The position numbers and the translations under genes are program-made. From Candidatus Latescibacterota bacterium (lineage in GTDB: Bacteria > Krumholzibacteriota > Krumholzibacteriia > WVZY01 > JAKEHA01), in NCBI GenBank assembly GCA_022615275.1, contig JAKEHA010000132.1, positions 1 through 14,664 on the forward strand: 14,664 nucleotides of DNA. The letters are read 5' to 3'. Positions 6,589 to 13,164 of this stretch are shown one piece after another (the first letter of the stretch is position 1; every line of letters starts with the position of its first letter). The notes beneath the pieces are model-generated. The model did no database searches. It had not been told where the DNA came from and was given only the letters and a program-made list of their open reading frames with translations.

Positions 6589-8127
6589 ATGCCCTCGCGC
6601 GGAATCGTCATACTCGACTTCGGTTCTCAATTCACGCAACTCATCGCGCGCCGCATCCGCGCGAAAGGCGTGTTCTCGGAAGTCCTGCCGTGGAACGCGG
6701 CGCGCGAGCGCATCCTCCAGCACGACCCCGTGGGCGTCATTCTCTCCGGCGGACCGGCCAGCGTGTTCGAAGCCGGCGCGCCCACCATCCCCGCCGACAT
6801 CTGGTCGTGGGGGCGCCCGGTGCTCGGCATCTGCTATGGCATGCAACTGGTCGCGCGCGACTTGGGCCTCGCGGTCGAGCGCGCCGGCAAGGCCGAGTAC
6901 GGACACACGCGCATCCGCGCCAACCCCGACCATCCGTTGTTTCGCAACACGCCCGCCGAGCAGTCGGTGTGGATGAGCCACGGCGACACCGTGCGCGGGG
7001 CGGACGGTGCGGTGGCGGTGCTGGCGACGTCCACCGAGGGCGAAATGGCGGCCTTCCACGTGCCGCCCAAGAACGCGTACGCGGTCCAGTTCCACCCCGA
7101 GGTGCACCACACCGCCTTCGGCGACACCATTCTCGAGAATTTCCTCTTCTCGGTGTGCCAGGCCGAACGCAACTGGTCGACGGGCGCCATCGTGGAACAG
7201 ATGGTGAACGAGATTCGCGCCACCGTGGGCGACCGGCGCGTCATCTGCGCGGTCAGCGGCGGTGTGGACAGCTCGGTGGTCGCGTGTCTCATCGACAAGG
7301 CGATCGGAAAGAAGCTCCATTGCGTCTTCGTCGACAACGGTCTCTTGCGCGCGGGCGAGCGCGAAGGCGTGGTCGATCTGCTGGGCTCGCACCTATCGGC
7401 CCCGCTCGAGGTGATCGACGCGCGCGCGCGCTTCCTGGAGCGCCTCGAAGGTGTGGAGGACCCGGAGGAGAAGCGCAAGCGCATCGGCAATCTCTTCATC
7501 GAGATCTTCGAAGAGGTGAGCACGAAGCGCGGCCCCTTCGAGTTTCTCGCGCAGGGCACGCTCTACCCGGACCGCATCGAGAGTTTTTCGACCGGCGGTC
7601 CGTCGGTGACGATCAAGACGCACCACAATGTCGGCGGGCTGCCGAAGAACATGCGCTTCGAGTTGGTCGAGCCGCTGGCGCTGCTGTTCAAGGACGAAGT
7701 GCGGGCGGTCGGCGCCGAGCTGGGCTTGCCGCGCGACCAGCTCAGCCGCCATCCCTTCCCGGGTCCCGGCCTCGCGGTACGCGTGCTGGGCGAAGTCACC
7801 GAAGAGAAGCTCGCCATCCTCCGCCAAGCCGACGCCATCTTCATCGACGCGTTGCGCGAGTTCGGCCTGTACGAAAAGGTCTGGCAAGCCCTCGCGGTGC
7901 TCTTGCCGGTCAAGAGCGTCGGTGTTATGGGCGACGCGCGCACGTACGCGTTCCCGATCGTGCTGCGCGCGGTGACCAGCACGGACGGAATGACGGCCGA
8001 CTGGGCCGAACTTCCCGCCGAGTTCTTGCGCGACGTCTCCAACCGCATCGTCAACCGCGTTCCCCACGTCAACCGGGTCGTCTACGACGTGAGCTCGAAG
8101 CCCCCCAGCACCATCGAATGGGAGTAG
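6589..8127 (+). CDS. guaA: GMP synthase (glutamine-hydrolysing)
   Basis: Converts XMP to GMP using ATP and glutamine-derived ammonia. The 512-aa protein has a class I glutamine amidotransferase domain (1 to about 195) with the triad C82 (in GICYGMQ), H169 and E171 (FHPEVHH). Next is the ATP-pyrophosphatase domain with the P-loop SGGVDSS (223-229), and last the GMP synthase C-terminal dimerisation domain with RHPFPGPGLAVR and a typical ending STIEWE. I report ATG 6589, two nt after the purH stop. GTG 6583 is in frame two codons earlier and would give the same GTGA overlap seen at the two previous junctions, so the true start may be six nt upstream. The nearest GGAGG (6561-6565) is rather far from both. 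GuaB, which makes XMP, is not in the window. Confidence 0.97.
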   Translation: MPSRGIVILDFGSQFTQLIARRIRAKGVFSEVLPWNAARERILQHDPVGVILSGGPASVFEAGAPTIPADIWSWGRPVLGICYGMQLVARDLGLAVERAGKAEYGHTRIRANPDHPLFRNTPAEQSVWMSHGDTVRGADGAVAVLATSTEGEMAAFHVPPKNAYAVQFHPEVHHTAFGDTILENFLFSVCQAERNWSTGAIVEQMVNEIRATVGDRRVICAVSGGVDSSVVACLIDKAIGKKLHCVFVDNGLLRAGEREGVVDLLGSHLSAPLEVIDARARFLERLEGVEDPEEKRKRIGNLFIEIFEEVSTKRGPFEFLAQGTLYPDRIESFSTGGPSVTIKTHHNVGGLPKNMRFELVEPLALLFKDEVRAVGAELGLPRDQLSRHPFPGPGLAVRVLGEVTEEKLAILRQADAIFIDALREFGLYEKVWQALAVLLPVKSVGVMGDARTYAFPIVLRAVTSTDGMTADWAELPAEFLRDVSNRIVNRVPHVNRVVYDVSSKPPSTIEWE

Positions 8128-8201
8128 TGGACTTGTCGGCGCCTTTGTGAAGTCGCGCACACTCCTTGCTTGTTTCTGGTCATGACCCGCTCACACCGCT
8201 T

Positions 8202-8230
8202 CGCGCCGGTTGCCGGAGTTCTCCGGCGCG
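8202..8230. repeat. Inverted repeat overlapping the slt promoter
   Basis: CGCGCCGG (8202-8209) and CCGGCGCG (8223-8230) are perfect 8-bp inverted copies around a 13-nt centre. A competing inner dyad GCCGGAG / CTCCGGC (8212-8218 / 8221-8227) shares the same region. It ends four bases before the -10 box and covers the -35. It may be a repressor operator for the slt promoter, or a guaA terminator hairpin, although no T-run follows it. The gap 8128-8245 holds nothing else I can name. Confidence 0.45.
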
Positions 8231-8239
8231 CCCTATAAT
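8210..8239 (+). promoter_or_regulatory. sigma70-type promoter of slt, apparently leaderless
   Basis: A perfect TATAAT (8234-8239) and TTGCCG (8210-8215, 4 of 6) are 18 nt apart. The ATG of the next gene starts at 8246, only six bases after the -10 box, so the expected transcription start coincides with the A of the ATG or lies within a base or two. No ribosome site could be present on such an mRNA, which predicts leaderless translation. Confidence 0.65.
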
Positions 8240-8245
8240 TGATCC

Positions 8246-10594
8246 ATGCTACGTCGTTGGGTCATTTTGACCGGCACGGTCGCGTGCGTTTTCGTCGGCG
8301 CCGCACGATCGGATTCGTCCGACAACGGATTGGAGCCGTCGCAGCGGGCGGCTCTGCTCGCCAGTCACGGCGAGCCCCGCTTGGCCTGGGAGGCGCTTCG
8401 CGCCGCCGGCTCCGCGCGCACCGACGCGGACGCCGCCCTCGCCGTTCGCCTCTTGACCGAGCTCGGCCGTCACGCGCAGGCGGATAGCCTGCGCGCGCGC
8501 GATGCCGTGCCCACGAGCGATCGCGCCGCGATCCGTTACTATCTGCAGCGTGCGCGCTTGAACCTCGACGCGGGTCGCGTCGAACGCGCGCTGGCCCTGC
8601 TGGACGCGGCCTCCGTATCCGCGGACGATCCGCTCAACGCCTACTGGGAGTTCGTGCGCGCGCGCGCGCTCGCAAAGAACGGTGACGCGGCGGGTGCTGC
8701 GGCCGCGTTGGAAAGAGCACGCACGTCGTCGACGCCGGAGGCGCTGGTGAGCCTGATCGACGAAGCGCGCGTCGGCGTGCTGCGCGCGCTCGGCCGCCCG
8801 CGGGAAGCGCTCGCATCGCTCGAAGACGGCATCGCCCACGCCGACGACGGTCCCGAACGACGACGGCTGCTCGCGCTGCGCCACGAGGTGGCGCTAGAAG
8901 CGGATGACGTCGCCCAGGCATCGGCCGCGGCGCTGGTGCTGACCGAAGACTATCGCTCGTTCCCGGAAGCGGAGGCGTGCGCGCTCGAGGTGACACGCGC
9001 TTCGGGAAGTTTCTCGGGCATATCGACCCGATTGCTGCTCGCGTGTGCCGAAGTGTTCTCCGCGCGCGGACGTCCCGACGACGCACGCCGCGTTCTGCGC
9101 GCTCTCGACGGACGCTCGCTCTCCACCGCCGACGCCGAGCACCGCCGACTCCTGTGGGGCGAGTGTCACTACGCGAGCGGCGACCCCGCGCGCGCAATCC
9201 AGCTCGCGCGGCCGTCGTACTCGAGCGACGAATTCAAGCGGCGCTCGATGATCCTGCTCGCGCGCGCCCTGCGCGCGGCGGGCCGAAAAGTGGACTCCGC
9301 GATCATCTATGAGCGCTTCGTGATCGCCTACCCGAACGACGCCATCGCCCCCGACGCGCTTTACGCGGCCGCGTCCTTGCGCGAGCAAGCCGGCCAGAGG
9401 GCGCAGAGCGAGCGTCTGCTGGACCAGCTGCGACGGTCGTATCCGTCGACCTTCCACGGCTGGGCGGCGGCGATCCGGCGCGCGAACGCGCTGCAGAAAG
9501 ACGGTTCGGTCGACGAAGCCGCCGCCATCTTCGAGCAGTGGCTCGCGCGCTCGCGCCGGACCGACGAAGCGGCGCTGTTCTATCTCTCACGCTTGCACGA
9601 ATCCTCGCGCTCGGACGAGAACGCGTCGCTGCTCTTGGACGAGTTGCGGCGCGTCAACCCGTATTCGTTCTACGTAGCGCCCGACCTGGAGCCGGGCGCG
9701 CGCGGACCGCTGCGCGACGCCATGGGAACCGCGGTGAGCGACGGCGCCGGCTCGCTGTCGGCGTGGCTCGAGAACACGGCCGCCGAGCGCGATCGCGCCT
9801 ACCGGCGCGTGGTGCAAGCGGCCGGTGACAAGGGCGGCGCCGGCGACGACGGGGCCACGCGCGACGCGCTCGAGCGCGGGCGCTGGTTCCTCGAGGTCGG
9901 CTTCCGGGACTGGGCCGAGCGCGAGCTCGAGGTGGTGCGCCGCCAGCCGGGGATTTCTCCCGAACTGGCGCTGGCGCTCGCGAAGACCTACGAGGAGTAC
10001 GCCATGCCGTGGCGGAGCGTGCGCGCGTTCGATCGCGCGCGCGTGGGCTTGCCGTGGGAGAAGCGGCGCGAGCACGCGGACGATTTTCGCTACCTGATGT
10101 ACCCGCTCCCGTTCCCGGGGATGGTCTTCGACGCGGCCGCGCAGAGCGAAGTGCCTCCGCACTTGATCTACGCCATCATGCGCGAGGAGAGCCGCTTCGA
10201 GACCGATGCCATCTCGCGCGCGGGCGCGGTCGGGCTCATGCAACTGATGCCCGACACCGCGCGGCGCGTCGCCAAGCGCAAAGAACTCGGCAGCGACGTC
10301 GACGAGCGCCTGGACGACCCCGAGATCAACGTGGCCATCGGCACGTGGTACGCCTCGGACTTGTTGCGCGCGGGCAACGGTAGCGTTGCGTGGATGCTGG
10401 CCGCGTACAACGCGGGTCCGATAGCGGCGCGGCGCTGGCTCGAGCCCGGCGTCTCCGGCGACGACGCCATCGCGGCGGTCGAGTCGATCGACTACCGGGA
10501 GACGCGCGGTTACGTCAAGCGCGTGGTGGAGTCGGCCAACGTCTACCAAGCGCTTTACTTCGGTTCCTCGGGCGCGAAGAATTCCCCACGATAG
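8246..10594 (+). CDS. slt: Soluble lytic murein transglycosylase, Slt70-like, with long TPR-like superhelix
   Basis: Periplasmic enzyme that cleaves the MurNAc-GlcNAc bond of peptidoglycan and leaves 1,6-anhydro ends. The 782-aa product begins with a Sec signal peptide (MLRRW, a hydrophobic core to about residue 20, cleavage near ARS). A long alpha-helical, TPR-like region (about 30-600) matches the superhelical scaffold of Slt70 and includes repeats such as IIYERFVIAYPND. The C-terminal SLT domain (about 620-760) has the catalytic Glu in REESRF (E648), GLMQLMP (663-669) and AAYNAGP (719-725). It is longer than E. coli Slt70 (about 645 aa as precursor). ATG 8246 is favoured over TTG 8267 because it keeps the basic start of the signal peptide, even though it implies a leaderless mRNA. 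Single gene: own promoter in front, hairpins behind. Cys14 does not make a convincing lipobox. Confidence 0.93.
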   Translation: MLRRWVILTGTVACVFVGAARSDSSDNGLEPSQRAALLASHGEPRLAWEALRAAGSARTDADAALAVRLLTELGRHAQADSLRARDAVPTSDRAAIRYYLQRARLNLDAGRVERALALLDAASVSADDPLNAYWEFVRARALAKNGDAAGAAAALERARTSSTPEALVSLIDEARVGVLRALGRPREALASLEDGIAHADDGPERRRLLALRHEVALEADDVAQASAAALVLTEDYRSFPEAEACALEVTRASGSFSGISTRLLLACAEVFSARGRPDDARRVLRALDGRSLSTADAEHRRLLWGECHYASGDPARAIQLARPSYSSDEFKRRSMILLARALRAAGRKVDSAIIYERFVIAYPNDAIAPDALYAAASLREQAGQRAQSERLLDQLRRSYPSTFHGWAAAIRRANALQKDGSVDEAAAIFEQWLARSRRTDEAALFYLSRLHESSRSDENASLLLDELRRVNPYSFYVAPDLEPGARGPLRDAMGTAVSDGAGSLSAWLENTAAERDRAYRRVVQAAGDKGGAGDDGATRDALERGRWFLEVGFRDWAERELEVVRRQPGISPELALALAKTYEEYAMPWRSVRAFDRARVGLPWEKRREHADDFRYLMYPLPFPGMVFDAAAQSEVPPHLIYAIMREESRFETDAISRAGAVGLMQLMPDTARRVAKRKELGSDVDERLDDPEINVAIGTWYASDLLRAGNGSVAWMLAAYNAGPIAARRWLEPGVSGDDAIAAVESIDYRETRGYVKRVVESANVYQALYFGSSGAKNSPR

Positions 10595-10596
10595 CC

Positions 10597-10635
10597 GCGT
10601 GCAGTTTGCACGCCCGCGCCGGGGGGGCCGGCGTG
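10597..10635 (+). terminator. Tandem hairpins after slt, possible terminator
   Basis: Directly after the slt stop, GCGTGCA-gtt-TGCACGC (10597-10613) forms a perfect 7-bp stem. It is followed by CGCCGG, five G, CCGGCG (10617-10633), which extends by a G-U and a C-G pair to 10615-10635. Only ATTTG follows, so there is no proper T-tract. Two compact stems immediately after a stop and before an independently oriented transcription unit suggest a termination or mRNA-end signal, but not a classical one. Confidence 0.4.
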
Positions 10636-10710
10636 ATTTGCCTACTCCGCAGGCGCGAGGTGAGAAAAACCCGTGTCGTCGCGGGTGCGGTCGGCTACAT
10701 TCGAGGTCCC

Positions 10711-11322
10711 ATGAGCGCGCCTTCTCACGATCACCTCGAATCCAAGCCGATGCGGCACGAACTGCAGCGTAAGTCGTTCCATCTTGGGATGATCGTCGTG
10801 CCCGTGGCGGTCTACTTCCTGGATCCTACCCATGCTCTCCTTGGCCTCATTATTGCTACTTTTGCAACGGTCGCCGTCGATCTCATTCGATTGGGCGACC
10901 ATCGGCTCCGTCGGTTCTTTCTCCAACTGTTTCGACCGCTCATCCGGCGACACGAAGAGGAACATCTACTGGGGTCGACGCACTACATGATCGCGGCGCT
11001 GTTGAGCGTCGTCGTCTTCGACCACGAGATCGCCATAGCGGCGCTCATGTTCCTGGTGCTCGGAGACGCGGCTGCCGCGATCGTGGGCAAGCGGTTCGGC
11101 AAGCCGCTGTACTGGGGCAAGAGCCCGCAGGGCAGTATCGCCTGCTTCGTCGTTTGCCTCGCACTCGGGTGGCCGCTGTTGCGGTCGCCGGAGCTCGCGG
11201 TCATCGGCGCGCTCGCCGCGACGGTTGCGGAAGCGATGCCGTCGCCACTGGACGACAACATGCGGGTCCCGATTTTCAGCGGCATCGCGATGCAGATCGC
11301 CGCGCGGTTCCTGCAGGGGTAG
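10711..11322 (+). CDS. CTP-dependent lipid kinase homologue (Dgk1/SEC59/VTE5, phosphatidate cytidylyltransferase-like family)
   Basis: Integral membrane protein of 203 aa. Conserved motifs of the CTP-using diacylglycerol, dolichol and phytol kinases are all present: ELQRKSFH (17-24), LGDAAAAIVGKRFGK (117-131), KSPQGS (137-142) and a late acidic EAMPSPLDDN (174-183). Hydrophobic helices fall at about 26-58, 92-118, 142-157 and 160-175. The lipid substrate (diacylglycerol, polyprenol, phytol or farnesol) cannot be told from the sequence. The start ATG 10711 has GAGG four nt upstream; TACATT (10696-10701) may be a -10 box, which would make the mRNA nearly leaderless. ATG 10750 (Met14) is an alternative that still keeps every motif. 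A stretch near 10829-10871 uses unusually many T-ending codons for this genome. The TPR gene starts four nt after the stop. Confidence 0.8.
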   Translation: MSAPSHDHLESKPMRHELQRKSFHLGMIVVPVAVYFLDPTHALLGLIIATFATVAVDLIRLGDHRLRRFFLQLFRPLIRRHEEEHLLGSTHYMIAALLSVVVFDHEIAIAALMFLVLGDAAAAIVGKRFGKPLYWGKSPQGSIACFVVCLALGWPLLRSPELAVIGALAATVAEAMPSPLDDNMRVPIFSGIAMQIAARFLQG

Positions 11323-11326
11323 GCCC

Positions 11327-12271
11327 ATGTTTCTCAAGCGACTGTTTGCGTTCATTCCAAAAGACGAGTTTTCGAAGGCGTTGAACCTGTTCAACTCGGG
11401 GGAGTACCGGAAGGCGCTCGGGCGTTTTCAGGAGATCCAGGCCGTGGCCGGGCAGGCGGGCGACATCGACCGCGCCACGCTCGACCTGTACACGTGCGAG
11501 GCGCACGTCGCGCTGGCCAAGGAGTTCGACCAGGCCGGCGACTTGGACAGCGCGGTCCGAGAGATGGAGGCAGCCGTCAACATCAAGCCGATGTTCGCGG
11601 ACCTTCACTACAAGCTGGGCGCGTACTACGTGCGCAAAAACCGGCTCGAAGACGCGTGCAACTGCTTCCGCAACTCGCTCGACATCAACAACAAGTTCTT
11701 TCGTTCGCGCATCTACTTGTCGAAGGTGCTGCGCGAGTTGGGCGACAGGGACGCCGCCATACGCGAGGCGGTCAACTCCAAGCACAGCTGTCCCAATTTC
11801 TATCGCGAAAGCCTCGACACGCTGGTAGTCGCGCTGCGCAACGGCAACGACGACGACATCCGACGTCTGTTCGAGGAAATGATCGAAGAGCGCCCCAGCT
11901 CGGCGCAGATCAGCAAGGAGCTCGCGGTCGAGGCGATCCAGAACGGCAACATGGACGAAGCCATCCGCGAGCTCAAGAAGGCGATCGTTCTCAAGCCCGA
12001 CTACCCGGATCTGCACAACTACCTGGGGATCGCGTACGGCAACAGCGGCATGGTGGACGACGCCGTGCACGAGTTCGAGGTGGCGCTCAAGATCAACCCG
12101 TACTACGCCAAGGCCCGTTTGAATCTGGCGCTTCTCTACTACGAGAATACCCGCTTCGACGAGGCGCAGGCGCAGATCGATCATGTGCTGAAGGTCCAGC
12201 CGGATAACCAGCTCGCGAACAACCTATTGAGCGAGCTGCGAGCGGTGACCAGCGGAAAGTTCGGGAAGTAG
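11327..12271 (+). CDS. Cytosolic TPR-repeat protein
   Basis: A 314-aa protein made almost entirely of tetratricopeptide repeats, which serve as protein-protein docking surfaces. Repeat-like helical pairs can be placed at about 12-38, 56-89, 91-123, 125-156, 195-226, 228-260 and 262-294. The clearest are the last ones, such as AIVLKPDYPDLHNYLGIAYG and ALKINPYYAKARLNLALLYY. The segment 160-192 is more divergent. There is no signal peptide, catalytic motif or transmembrane helix; the start MFLKRLFAFIP is amphipathic and might touch membrane. ATG 11327 sits four nt after the lipid-kinase stop, with GGGGTAGG overlapping that stop as ribosome site, so the two are probably translated together. The J-domain/TPR gene follows after 38 nt. 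Partners unknown. Confidence 0.88.
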   Translation: MFLKRLFAFIPKDEFSKALNLFNSGEYRKALGRFQEIQAVAGQAGDIDRATLDLYTCEAHVALAKEFDQAGDLDSAVREMEAAVNIKPMFADLHYKLGAYYVRKNRLEDACNCFRNSLDINNKFFRSRIYLSKVLRELGDRDAAIREAVNSKHSCPNFYRESLDTLVVALRNGNDDDIRRLFEEMIEERPSSAQISKELAVEAIQNGNMDEAIRELKKAIVLKPDYPDLHNYLGIAYGNSGMVDDAVHEFEVALKINPYYAKARLNLALLYYENTRFDEAQAQIDHVLKVQPDNQLANNLLSELRAVTSGKFGK

Positions 12272-12309
12272 GGGAGCCCACGCGCCCGGCGCGGTTTCGA
12301 AGGCGACGC

Positions 12310-13077
12310 ATGGAGCAGGTCAAGTTCATCGACTACTACGAGGTGTTGGGGGTGTGGCCGACGGCCGACAACGACACCATCAAGAAGGCGTACTTCAAGC
12401 TCGCCAAGCTGCACCATCCCGACGTGGTCGGCGAGGCGGCGGGCAAGGGCGGCGTCGACTTCAAGTTGATCAACGAGGCCTTCGCCGTGTTGAGCGACAC
12501 CGTCAAACGCCGCGAGTTCGACGAGAAACTCAAGCGCAAGACGGGGACGCCGGCCGAGCGCCGCGAGGCGGACAAGCGCTCGGCGCAGCTCTCCTACGAC
12601 CAGGCGCGGGCCGCGATGCGGCAGAACCGATACGACAAGGCGGCGGTCCTGCTCAAGGCGGCCATCAAGTACGACGACAGCAACCCGGCCTACTTGAGCT
12701 GGTACGGCTTCGCGCTCGGCGTGCTGCGCACGCAATTACACGAGGCGCGCGACGTCTGCAAGAAGGCGCTCGAAATGGAGTTCTACAACGCCGACTATCA
12801 CGCCAACCTGGGCTTCGTGTACATGCAGGCGGGGCTCGCCAAGACGGCGATGGAATGCTTCGAAGAGGCGCTCAAATGGGACCCCGACCACCCGGTCGCC
12901 CTGAAGTACATGAGGGGCGGTAAGGACGGGAAGCCCTTCGGCAACGGCGACGCCAAGTCGGTGGTGGGCGGTCTGTTGGGGATCTTCCGCAAGGGCGAGA
13001 AGCAGCCGGCCGAGAAACCGGCCAAGGCCGGGGCCGGCGCCCGCAAGACGCCGTCCGGGCGTCCGCCGCGTCGCTAA
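12310..13077 (+). CDS. J-domain protein with C-terminal TPRs (class C DnaJ-like)
   Basis: A 255-aa protein with a J domain at residues 7 to about 75, including the Hsp70-stimulating tripeptide HPD (36-38) in LAKLHHPDV and the closing helix NEAFAVLSD...RREFDEKLK. It lacks the Gly/Phe region and zinc fingers of true DnaJ, so it is a specialised co-chaperone that would recruit DnaK to particular clients. Residues about 91-195 are TPR-like, with the clearest unit ANLGFVYMQAGLAKTAMECF. The last 55 residues are basic, Lys/Pro/Arg-rich and probably disordered. Cytosolic; no signal peptide. AAGG (12299-12302) is well spaced from ATG 12310. It follows the TPR gene by 38 nt, which suggests a shared operon and perhaps a shared partner. 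Client unknown. Confidence 0.9.
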   Translation: MEQVKFIDYYEVLGVWPTADNDTIKKAYFKLAKLHHPDVVGEAAGKGGVDFKLINEAFAVLSDTVKRREFDEKLKRKTGTPAERREADKRSAQLSYDQARAAMRQNRYDKAAVLLKAAIKYDDSNPAYLSWYGFALGVLRTQLHEARDVCKKALEMEFYNADYHANLGFVYMQAGLAKTAMECFEEALKWDPDHPVALKYMRGGKDGKPFGNGDAKSVVGGLLGIFRKGEKQPAEKPAKAGAGARKTPSGRPPRR

Positions 13078-13097
13078 CGCACCTTCCAAACAATCCT

Positions 13098-13127
13098 TTG
13101 ACACTGCGAAACGCGCCCGCCTAGGCT
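13098..13127 (+). promoter_or_regulatory. sigma70-type promoter for the membrane propeller gene
   Basis: A perfect -35 TTGACA (13098-13103) is followed after 18 nt by TAGGCT (13122-13127; TA and the final T match). Transcription would begin near 13134, about 30 nt before the ATG. It lies in the 87-nt gap after the J-domain gene, so the downstream gene can be transcribed separately from the TPR operon. Confidence 0.55.
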
Positions 13128-13164
13128 CGGGCTGGTGGGCGGCGTCCGTGCGCCGCCGCGGGCC

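Noticed and set aside
8246..8311. Lipobox in the transglycosylase signal peptide (Cys14)
   Set aside because: The residue at -3 is Thr and the Cys lies in the middle of the hydrophobic core; an ordinary signal peptide fits better.
10673..10701. Promoter for the lipid kinase gene (TACATT at 10696-10701)
   Set aside because: The -10 matches only 4 of 6 and the -35 position (GTGTCG) is poor; the GAGG before the ATG would also be lost from the mRNA. Mentioned in the gene entry only.
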